A stretch of DNA of 7,213 nt from Solirubrobacterales bacterium (GTDB lineage: Bacteria; Actinomycetota; Thermoleophilia; Solirubrobacterales; Solirubrobacteraceae), in NCBI GenBank assembly GCA_016215085.1, contig JACRMD010000038.1, positions 1 through 7,213 on the forward strand. Reading direction: 5' to 3'. Numbering within the stretch: the stretch's first letter is position 1; every line of letters starts with the position of its first letter. The notes below the pieces were generated by a model that saw only the letters and a program-made list of their open reading frames with translations, was not told where the DNA came from and searched no databases. Below, piece by piece: positions 1-5,137 of the stretch. The translations under genes were made by a program, and so were the position numbers.

Positions 1-233
1 GGCTGAAGGCGGAGACCGGCGACGTGGCCGTCGACAGCAAGGTCGACCTCCTCCCCACGCCCGAGCGCGGCTTCAAGCTCGCCGTGCGCCTCGACGTCGA
101 GCTGCCGTCGGTCGACGACGCCGAGACCGCCGCCGAGATCGTGCGCAAGGCGCACGCCGTCTGCCCGTACTCCAACGCCACCCGCGGCAACATCGACGTC
201 GCCCTCACGGTGAACGGGCAGCCGGTGTCGTGA
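1..233 (+). CDS. ohr: Organic hydroperoxide resistance protein (Ohr/OsmC family), 3' part
   Basis: The 5' end lies outside the window; the reading frame is open from base 3 and stops at TGA 231-233. Ohr proteins are cytoplasmic, thiol-dependent peroxidases that reduce organic and fatty-acid hydroperoxides, using a peroxidatic and a resolving cysteine. The visible C-terminal half contains the segment VCPYSNATRGNIDV, which is the Ohr signature around the second (resolving) cysteine; the paralogous OsmC subgroup has a different sequence here. The peroxidatic cysteine would lie upstream and cannot be checked. The protein ends a few residues after the final beta strand (VALTVNGQPVS), normal for the family. 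The last four bases overlap the next gene (GTGA), suggesting translational coupling. No regulator (OhrR, MarR family) is visible in the window. Family assignment is sure; Ohr rather than OsmC is likely. Confidence 0.85.
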   Translation, partial: LKAETGDVAVDSKVDLLPTPERGFKLAVRLDVELPSVDDAETAAEIVRKAHAVCPYSNATRGNIDVALTVNGQPVS

Positions 234-637
234 CGTTCGTCCACCGCCTCCGCGTGCGCTACGCGGAGTGCGACATGCAGGGCCACGTGTTCAACGGCCA
301 CTACCTGACGTGGTTCGACATGGCGCACACCGAGCTCATCCGCGCGGCGTTCGGCCCGTACCAGCGGCTGGTGGACGAGCTCGGCGTCGAGTTCGTCGTC
401 GCCGAGGCCAACGTCCGCTACCGGGCGCCGGCACGCTTCGACGACGAGCTCGACATCGCGGTCACGCTCGACGCGCCCGGCGAGACCTCGCTGACGAGCC
501 ACTTCGCGGTGCGCCGCGGCGAGGACCTGCTCACGGAGGGCCGGCTGCGCCACGTCTGCGTGGACGCCCGCACGTTTGCCAAGACGCCCTGGCCCGAGCC
601 GCTGCGCGCCGCCTTCGGCGCGCACGTTGCTTCCTGA
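230..637 (+). CDS. Acyl-CoA thioesterase, 4-hydroxybenzoyl-CoA thioesterase-like hotdog fold
   Basis: This 135-residue protein has the length and pattern of the single-hotdog YbgC/FadM/4HBT family, cytoplasmic enzymes that hydrolyse acyl-CoA thioesters. The N-terminal segment RVRYAECDMQGHVFNGHYL (residues 8-26) is the family's active-site strand-helix: Asp15 sits at the catalytic acid position of 4-hydroxybenzoyl-CoA thioesterase, and N22-G23-H24-Y25 begins the central 'sausage' helix. The later segment VRYRAPARFDDEL is the usual second conserved strand. The GTG start at 230 overlaps the stop of the ohr gene by 4 nt (GTGA), so the two are probably co-transcribed and coupled; no strong separate ribosome-binding site is visible. 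The substrate cannot be told from sequence. One could guess at clearance of acyl-CoAs derived from damaged lipid, given the ohr neighbour, but that is only inference. Confidence 0.85.
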   Translation: MTFVHRLRVRYAECDMQGHVFNGHYLTWFDMAHTELIRAAFGPYQRLVDELGVEFVVAEANVRYRAPARFDDELDIAVTLDAPGETSLTSHFAVRRGEDLLTEGRLRHVCVDARTFAKTPWPEPLRAAFGAHVAS

Positions 638-668
638 CGGCGACCCGGGGTGGACGCGAGGGTGCCCC

Positions 669-1070
669 ATGGGTGAGGATGGCCCCGTGGAGCTCACCCC
701 CGTCCAGCTCGTCCGTCGCCTCTTCGACGCGAACCGCACCGGCGACGACGTGCTCGTGCTCTCGCTGCTCGCCGAGGACATCGAGGCGCGCGCCGCGGCC
801 GACGGCCGCGAGTTCCACGGCATCGAGGACGTCCGCGACTGGCTGGTCGGCGCCGCCCACGGCGGCCCGCGCACCGAGGTGGACGCCGAGCTGGTCGAGG
901 ACCTGGGCAGCGACGTGCTGGTGGTCGGGCGCCTGCGCGCCTTCCACGGCGGCGTGATGTGGGACCGGCCCGCGTGCTGGCTCTTCCGCGTGCGCGACGG
1001 CCGCATCACGCGGATCTCGGGGTTCCGTTCGCCCGAGCATGCGCGCGCCGCGCTCAGCGTGCACGACTGA
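669..1070 (+). CDS. SnoaL/NTF2-like domain protein
   Basis: A 133-residue protein of the NTF2-like cone fold (SnoaL-like group). Visible pattern: an N-terminal helix (LTPVQLVRRLFDANRTGD), a strand/helix with LLAEDIEARA, the FHGIEDVRDWL segment typical of the 'G-x-x-x-V/I' helix, then long beta strands (DVLVVGRLRAF, ACWLFRVRDGRITRISGF). Such proteins range from polyketide cyclases and isomerases to simple ligand-binding proteins, so no reaction can be assigned. ATG 669 is chosen because GAGGG at 658-662 lies 6 nt upstream. GTG 687 is a real rival: GGTGAGGA (672-679) lies 7 nt before it and would give a protein 6 residues shorter, losing nothing conserved. The gene begins 31 nt after the thioesterase stop and may share its transcript. 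The frame is also open upstream to about 576, but that part overlaps the thioesterase and is not needed. Confidence 0.75.
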   Translation: MGEDGPVELTPVQLVRRLFDANRTGDDVLVLSLLAEDIEARAAADGREFHGIEDVRDWLVGAAHGGPRTEVDAELVEDLGSDVLVVGRLRAFHGGVMWDRPACWLFRVRDGRITRISGFRSPEHARAALSVHD

Positions 1071-1132
1071 CGCCATCGGCGCCGCCCGAGCGCCCGTCGT
1101 GCCAGAATCCCGGCCGCCATAGGACCGGACTC

Positions 1133-1140
1133 AAGGAGGT
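1133..1140 (+). promoter_or_regulatory. Strong Shine-Dalgarno site that fixes a TTG start
   Basis: AAGGAGGT is a full anti-16S match lying 5 nt before TTG 1146. It is the reason for choosing this rare start, and a clean signal peptide begins directly there. A possible -10 element (TAGGAC, 1120-1125) lies just upstream, but this is weak. Confidence 0.75.
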
Positions 1141-1145
1141 AGGGG

Positions 1146-2565
1146 TTGTCCGTCCGTCTGCGGGCCGCTGTGGGAGCGGCCCTCCTCACCATCGCCATCA
1201 CCGCCGGCGCGGCGCCCGCGAGCGCTGCGCCAGCCTTCAAATGCGAGGCCAGCGCCTTGCGCGCGACCGTGCTCGGCCAGAGCATCGAGCCGTCCGTCGT
1301 GGGCCGCACGAGCGGCTCCTGCTCGAACGCGCGCTCCACGCCGCAGCTCGCGCTGCCGGGGCTGCTGAACGCCGACGCGCTGGTCGCCACCACGAGCTTC
1401 GACGCCGCCAAGATCACCGCCCAGTCGGCGGGCGGCGTCGCCAACCTGAAGGTCGTCCCGACGGCCGACCTGCTGGCCCAGCTGCCGACCAACCAGGCGA
1501 TCGACGCGCTGCCGGCGATCGACCTGTCGCCCGCGGGCGTGCCGATCAAGATCGACGTGCGCGAGGCCGTGCGCGCGCTGGTGCCCCAGCCGGGTGCCGC
1601 GCTGCTGGAGGCCAACGTCCTGTCGGCGATCGCCGGCGGCCGCTGCGACGCCGGCAACCCTGTGCTCAGCGGGGCCAGCCAGATCATCGGCGTCAAGCTC
1701 GGCGGCAACGACCTCGGGGTCGGCTCGGTCGTCGACACGGTGCTGCCCCTGATCAACACCCAGAGCATCAACCCGGGCCAGCTGGACGTCACGAAGATCC
1801 AGATCCTCACGCCCCTGACCGGCCCGGTCCTGAGCCTCGTCCAGGGCGCGCTGCAGCCGGCGCTGGCCGCGCTGCCGCCGATCGAGCTGCCCGCGTCGGT
1901 GCTGCGGGTCAAGCTCACGCCCAACGAGCAGCTCCGCGAGGGCGACACGCTGACCCAGCGGGCGCTGCGCGCCGAGATCGGCCTGCTCGGCCAGCCGGTG
2001 CTCGACGCGGTGCTCGGCGAGGCCAAGGTCTCGGGCGCCGGCGTCTGCGACGAGCAGGCCACCGCGCCGTCGGCCGCGCAGGAGGTGCTGCAGTGCACCG
2101 ACCGCAAGCTCGTGCTCCTCGACGTGCTCGAGCGCAACGGCCGCGTCAAGCTGCTCGGCGCCGCCAACCGCGACCTCGTCGGCCGCACGGTGAGCATCCG
2201 CCTGCGGGCGACGAACCGCATCGTCGCGCGCGCCAGGGTCCGCAAGGACGGCTTCTTCGCGACGACGACGCGGCTGCCCGCCCGGGAGATCCGCGGCACC
2301 AACCGGGCGCGCTACCGGGCCGAGCTCGGGCGCGAGCTGTCGCTGCCGCTGAAGCTGCGCCGGCGGCTGGTGGTCACCGAGATGCGCTCGGCGAGCAACG
2401 GCACCACCGGGCAAGGACGGGCGCTTCCGCGTCGTCGTCAAGGCGCCCAAGGGCCGCTCGTCGGCCGTCTACCGGCTGGTGACCCGGGTGCGCAAGAACA
2501 CGCGCAACCCGAAGACCTACCCGACGTTCACGCTGCCGCGCGGCGTGGACCTCGACAAGCGCTAG
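1146..2565 (+). pseudogene. Secreted protein with C-terminal beta repeats; frame broken near 2403-2412
   Basis: From TTG 1146 the protein starts with a Sec signal peptide: SVRLR, a hydrophobic stretch (residues 7-23), then a cleavage site near APASA|AP (after residue 27). The exported part has cysteines at 33, 59, 167, 301 and 317 and a Leu/Val/Ala-rich body with LxVxL-type strands. It resembles the large secreted 'choice-of-anchor'-like proteins of Solirubrobacterales, but I cannot name a function. From residue 319 there are Arg-rich beta repeats. Repeat 1 runs LVLLDVLERNG to KDGFF; repeat 2 begins LVVTEMRSASNG, but only 10 nt later resumes as KDGRFRVVVKAPKG in a different frame (first frame positions divisible by 3, second frame one base later). 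It then runs to TAG 2563-2565. Repeat 1 has 102 nt between the same landmarks, so about 92 nt seem lost. Without the shift the product would be about 472 residues. No lipobox or membrane anchor is seen. Confidence 0.7.
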
Positions 2566-2572
2566 CGGGCGT

Positions 2573-2612
2573 GGCCGCGCCGGACGGGGGTCCGACCCCA
2601 CCCGGCGCGGCC
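2573..2612 (+). terminator. Strong two-tier GC hairpin between the secreted-protein and kinase genes
   Basis: GGCCGCGCC (2573-2581) pairs perfectly with GGCGCGGCC (2604-2612), extended by two G-C pairs (2582-2583 with 2602-2603). A second stem inside it joins GGGGT (2587-2591) to ACCCC (2595-2599) over a 3-nt loop. It starts 7 nt after the stop at 2565. No U-tract follows (ACTACCCTTC), so it fits a non-canonical or mRNA-stabilising terminator better than a classical intrinsic one. It could also act as a 5' element of the kinase gene. Confidence 0.5.
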
Positions 2613-2614
2613 AC

Positions 2615-2620
2615 TACCCT
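2615..2620 (+). promoter_or_regulatory. Candidate -10 element (TACCCT) for the kinase gene
   Basis: TACCCT matches the actinobacterial TAnnnT consensus and lies just after the GC hairpin. A transcript would begin around 2627-2628, right at an in-frame CTG, which would suit leaderless translation. No convincing -35 is visible because the hairpin fills that space. This is inference from spacing only. Confidence 0.35.
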
Positions 2621-3603
2621 TCAGGGCCTGTTCCACGCGCCGCCGCCGAGCCGCCGGGAGCACGAGCTGCTCCACCTGCTCACCACCGCGACCGCGGAGG
2701 TGGTGGGAGACGCGTTCCTGCGGACGCTCGTCCGCCACCTCGCGCTGGCCTTCGACGCCGACGTCGCGTTCCTGGCCGAGCACCTCGACGACGGCCGCCG
2801 CGCGCGGGCGATCGCCGCCCGCAGCCACGGCGCCGACCTGCCCGAGGGCGATCGAGCCCAGCGCCGACGACGTCGCCGTCCTGCGCATCTTCGCCGCCCG
2901 CGCCGCCGCCGAGCTCGAGCGCCGCCGCCACCTGGCCGAGCTGCGCCGGCGCGACGCCGAGGTCGCCGCCGCCCGCGCCCGCGTCCTGGACGCCGCCGAC
3001 GGCGAGCGCCGCCGCATCGGCCGCGACCTCCACGACGGCGCCCAGCAGCGCGTCGTCGCGCTGGGCCACCTCCTCGGGCTCGTGCGCCGCCAGCTGGGCG
3101 ACGACGCCCCCACCACCGCGGTGACGATCCTCGACCGCGCGATCGACGAGGCGCGGCTGGCGACCGACGAGCTGCGCGAGCTGGCCCGCGGCCTGCACCC
3201 GGCCGGCCTGGCCGAGCTCGGCCTCGGGGCGGCGCTGGAGGCGCTGGCCGGCCGCTCGCCCGTGCCGCTGCGCCTCGGCGACCTGCCCGAGCGCCGCCTG
3301 CCCGAGCCGGTCGAGCTCACCGCCTACTACCTGGCCTCCGAGGGCGTGACCAACGCCCACAAGTACGCCGAGGCCACCGAGGTGCGCTTCGAGGTGCTGC
3401 TGCGCCCCGACGCGGTGGTGCTGCGGCTCGCCGACGACGGCCGCGGCGGCGCCGACCCGGCCAGGGGCAGCGGACTCGCCGGCCTGCACGACCGCGTGGC
3501 GGCGCTCGGCGGCCGCCTCGAGATCGCCAGCCCCCCGGGCGCCGGGACGCGGCTGGAGGCGACGATCCCGCTCGCGCCATGGCGGACGGCCAAGGAGCCG
3601 TTC

Positions 3604-3999
3604 ATGGAGTTCGGCCACGACGGCGACGGCGGCCGCGGCCGGGAGCTCATCGACCTCGTCCTCGAGGGCCGCAAGACCGTGACGGTCTCGCTCGCCCGCG
3701 AGTGGGAGCTCGAGGGCGGCCTGCCGAGCATCGGCCTGCGGCTCCCGGTCCTCGACCACCACGGTCGCCGCCACGGCATGGTCGAGGTCGTTCGCGTGGG
3801 CGTCGTGCCGTTCTCCGACGTCGGCGAGGAGGTCGTCGACGCCGAGGCCGCCGGCGCGCCCTCGATCGCGGCGTGGCGCGAGCGCCAGCGCGCGTTCTAC
3901 GAGGGCTGCCGCGACGAGATCGCGCTGCTGGTGGGCGAGCCCGGCTGGCGGCTCACGGACGAGGAGCCGATGGTCCTCACCTGGTTCCGCGTCGTCTGA
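3604..3999 (+). other. ASCH domain module, possibly also translated alone from ATG 3604
   Basis: The C-terminal 131 residues of the kinase fusion form an ASCH domain, a PUA-like beta-barrel family linked to RNA binding; one member, E. coli YqfB, is an N4-acetylcytidine amidohydrolase. Visible pattern: a helix ELIDLVLEGRKTVTVSL, then IGLRLPVLDHHGR, VEVVRVGVVPFSDVGEE, AWRERQRAFYEGC and finally PMVLTWFRVV. Counting from Met 3604, Lys24 and Thr27 in GRKTVT and Glu75/76 sit where YqfB has its Lys21-Thr24-Glu74 active residues, as I recall them; equivalence is inferred. The frame is continuous with the HATPase domain, which ends at about GTRLEATIPL (3541-3570). Yet AAGGAG at 3592-3597 lies 6 nt before the ATG, a good ribosome-binding site exactly at the domain border, so a free ASCH protein could be made in addition. 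Confidence 0.7.
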
Positions 4000-4034
4000 C
4001 GCGGGCTTCCTAGGGCCTGACCATTGTCCGGCCG

Positions 4035-4394
4035 ATGACCTCGGTCGTGACGTCGAGCCACGTGTACTACCGCCCTCAGGACGAGTGGGCCGGGCGGCTC
4101 ATCGAGGCCAGCCGCGCGCTGCTGGAGGAGTGCGGCTCGCCGTCCTTCACCGCGGTCGCCGTGACGCGCGAGGGCGCCGTGCACCTCTCCCCGCTGGTCT
4201 CGCGCACCATGGACATCGCCCGGCGCGCGGCCCACGACCTCGCCGGCGCCGTGGCGGACGCCACCGTGCACCTGGTCGCCCGCCAGGCCGACTGGAAGGC
4301 CGCGCGCTGGACGGTGTGGGACGCGAGCGCCCAGTTCCGGCTCTTCACGCGCGACGAGACGATCGACGCGGCGATCGGCGACCTGTACTTCTAG
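4035..4394 (+). CDS. Unrecognised 119-residue protein
   Basis: I do not recognise this protein. It is soluble: no signal peptide or membrane span. It opens with TSSHVYYRPQDEWAGRLIEASRALLEECG, likely an extended piece followed by an amphipathic helix. Then come a strand-like part (FTAVAVTREGAVHLSPLV) and a helix (RRAAHDLAGAVADATVHLVARQADW). The end is aromatic-rich (WKAARWTVWDASAQFRLF) and closes with IGDLYF. Codon use has the strong G/C third-base bias of the neighbours, and composition is balanced, unlike the Arg/Pro-rich shadow frames, so I believe it is real. ATG 4035 has no ribosome-binding site. CATTGT (4022-4027) lies 7 nt upstream and could be a -10 for a leaderless mRNA. It starts 35 nt after the kinase stop and converges on the minus-strand gene ending at 4401. 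Function unknown. Confidence 0.6.
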   Translation: MTSVVTSSHVYYRPQDEWAGRLIEASRALLEECGSPSFTAVAVTREGAVHLSPLVSRTMDIARRAAHDLAGAVADATVHLVARQADWKAARWTVWDASAQFRLFTRDETIDAAIGDLYF

Positions 4395-4395
4395 G

Positions 4396-4410
4396 CGTCG
4401 CTAGGCGACG
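4396..4410. terminator. Small hairpin between converging genes
   Basis: CGTCGC (4396-4401) pairs with GCGACG (4405-4410) over a TAG loop. It starts 2 nt after the plus-strand stop (4392-4394) and contains the minus-strand gene's stop (CTA, 4401-4403). No T-tract is seen on either side. With a 6-bp stem it is at best a weak bidirectional terminator. Confidence 0.3.
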
Positions 4411-4667
4411 GCGAGCGCGACCCGGCCGGCCGGGTCCAGCACGGTCACCGCGGCGCGCGAGCCGCGCGCCTCGAAGCCGACGACGACCGCGCGGACGTCC
4501 CCGCGGGTCAGCCGGCGCGCCTGCTCGTGCGCGGGGCCCGGGCGGCGGTGCACGCCGGACGCGGCGCGGACCAGGCCGCGCGCGCCGACGAGCGCGACCG
4601 CGTACGCGGGCGCCCCGGCCGCCTCGAGCGCCGGACGCACGGCATCGACGATGCGAGCGTGGTCCAT
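4401..4667 (-). CDS. Unrecognised 88-residue protein
   Basis: I do not recognise this protein. It reads from ATG 4667 to TAG 4401-4403 with a first helix (DHARIVDAVRPALEAAG), then alternating hydrophobic stretches (AYAVALVGARGLVRAASGVH), an Arg-rich charged middle (HEQARRLTRGDVRAVVVGF) and strands at the end (RAAVTVLDPAGRVALAVA). No signal peptide or known catalytic motif is visible. The composition is plausible for a small alpha/beta protein. ATG 4667 is the only sensible start after the upstream gene's stop; GGAGG (4682-4686 on the opposite strand) is 14 nt away, too far for a normal ribosome-binding site. It lies 62 nt downstream of the RHH-like gene on the same strand, probably one transcript. 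The plus strand here also carries long open frames, so confidence is limited. Confidence 0.5.
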   Translation of the reverse strand: MDHARIVDAVRPALEAAGAPAYAVALVGARGLVRAASGVHRRPGPAHEQARRLTRGDVRAVVVGFEARGSRAAVTVLDPAGRVALAVA

Positions 4668-4729
4668 GGCCCCGTGGTCGGCCTCCGGGGGCGCCGGCGT
4701 ACGCGGCGCGGACGGATGGTCGAGTGGTG

Positions 4730-4984
4730 CTAGGAGCCGGCGCGACGGCGCGGGCCACCGCGCTTGACGGGCGCCCACCGGGTGCCCTTCGCGGAGGTCT
4801 CGACGGCCTCGCGCTTGACGCTGCGCGCGGCGCCCAGCTCCTTGCGCAGCTTGACCAGCGCGAGCCGGACGAGGTCGCTCTGGGTGAGCTTGGTCTTCCC
4901 CGCCGCGGTCTCGAGCCACGAGATCTCGTCGGAGCCGATGAGGTACGACCGCTGCTTGAGGCCGCTCGGACGCTCGGTTGCCAC
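4730..4984 (-). CDS. Small ribbon-helix-helix-like protein with basic tail
   Basis: 84 residues from GTG 4984 to TAG 4730-4732. Residues about 9-50 look like a CopG/MetJ-type ribbon-helix-helix: a short strand (LKQRSYLIG), helix A (DEISWLETAAGKTK), then TQSDLVRLALVKLRKEL as helix B, with the T-x-S-D-L-V-R pattern that usually begins the second helix of such DNA-binding dimers. The remaining 34 residues are a strongly basic, probably disordered tail (KREAVETSAKGTRWAPVKRGGPRRRAGS). The start is secured by AAGGAGG 5 nt upstream. RHH proteins are mostly autoregulated repressors, antitoxins or plasmid-partition factors; no toxin-like partner is recognisable. Inverted repeats lie upstream (5048-5103) and could be its operator, which is inference. 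It is probably transcribed with the 4401-4667 gene. Confidence 0.7.
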   Translation of the reverse strand: MATERPSGLKQRSYLIGSDEISWLETAAGKTKLTQSDLVRLALVKLRKELGAARSVKREAVETSAKGTRWAPVKRGGPRRRAGS

Positions 4985-4989
4985 GTTGT

Positions 4990-4996
4990 CCTCCTT
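4990..4996 (-). promoter_or_regulatory. Shine-Dalgarno site of the RHH-like gene
   Basis: On the minus strand this reads AAGGAGG, followed by ACAAC and GTG 4984-4982. It is the strongest such site on the minus strand of this window and decides the start over later candidates. Confidence 0.75.
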
Positions 4997-5047
4997 CTGA
5001 GGGTGGTTGGTTCCGCGGCGTCACTTCGCCGTGGCGCGACCGAATCC

Positions 5048-5072
5048 TTGCCTATGACTCGCAAGAAGGCAA
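5048..5072. repeat. Inverted repeat in the leader of the RHH-like gene
   Basis: TTGCCT (5048-5053) and AGGCAA (5067-5072) form a perfect 6-bp dyad with a 13-nt spacer. Inside it CTTGC (5047-5051) can instead pair with GCAAG (5061-5065). It lies 64-88 nt upstream of the RHH-like start codon, a position suited to an operator or a regulatory RNA fold. Whether it is bound by that protein is unknown. Confidence 0.4.
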
Positions 5073-5103
5073 CCACCTCGACATGCGAGGTGCGCGAGGT
5101 GGT
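5072..5103 (-). terminator. Likely intrinsic terminator of pdxH
   Basis: ACCACCTCG (5072-5080) and CGAGGTGGT (5095-5103) are perfect 9-bp inverted repeats with a 14-nt loop. On the minus strand, downstream of the pdxH stop (35 nt further on), the stem is followed by TGCCTTCTTGCG, a moderately T-rich tail. The loop holds a second CGAGGT (5086-5091) that can pair with the same left arm over a 5-nt loop, giving a competing shorter hairpin. Confidence 0.55.
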
Positions 5104-5137
5104 GTGGTTGGGTGCGCGTTCGTGGGGTTCGCTGGGC

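Larger units (their letters stand above)
2571..3999 (+). pseudogene. NarL-type sensor histidine kinase fused to an ASCH domain; GAF part interrupted near 2846-2856
   Basis: A cytosolic kinase with no membrane segment. Order: start of a GAF-type sensor domain (LRTLVRHLALAFDADVAFLAEHL, about 2718-2786), a coiled-coil linker (about 2881-3010), HisKA_3 with the phospho-acceptor His in GRDLHDGAQQR (codon 3031-3033), HATPase_c with an N box (ASEGVTNAHKYAEAT; key Asn 3352-3354), G1 box ADDGRGG (from 3430) and G2 region GSGLAGLHDRV (about 3469-3501), then an ASCH domain to TGA 3997-3999. The GAF start reads in the frame divisible by 3 up to about 2850; everything after reads one base later. Since GAF domains run about 150 residues and only about 70 are present, the middle seems deleted. 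The start is uncertain: GTG 2571 lies inside the hairpin without a ribosome-binding site; a leaderless start near 2628 (CTG) is possible. The first standard start in the downstream frame, GTG 3082, would remove the phosphorylated His. No partner response regulator is visible. Confidence 0.75.

Noticed and set aside
2294..2412. Near-repeat CGGCACCAACCGGGC (2294-2308) and CGGCACCACCGGGC (2399-2412) as the cause of the deletion
   Set aside because: The copies differ by one base, and inserting that base does not restore the frame. GC-rich Gly-Thr codons make such matches likely by chance.
959..2482. 507-residue plus-strand frame and a 439-residue minus-strand frame across the secreted-protein gene
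   Set aside because: Both are Arg/Ala/Gly/Gln-rich shadow frames typical of high-GC DNA. The signal-peptide frame has the ribosome-binding site and sensible composition.
1146..4013. A single 955-residue open frame that looks like a giant fusion protein
   Set aside because: It joins the secreted protein to the kinase GAF start only because two frame shifts hide the true stop at 2563-2565. The last third is an Arg/Pro/Ala-rich shadow of the kinase frame.
4401..4984. Classical toxin-antitoxin locus
   Set aside because: The RHH-like part fits an antitoxin, but gene spacing is 62 nt and the second protein shows no RelE, PIN, MazF, HicA or other toxin motif.
5054..5137. Possible small plus-strand gene starting MTRKKATTSTCEVREVVW
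   Set aside because: No ribosome-binding site, and the frame runs on into the antisense of pdxH. The sequence is better explained as inverted repeats and terminator.
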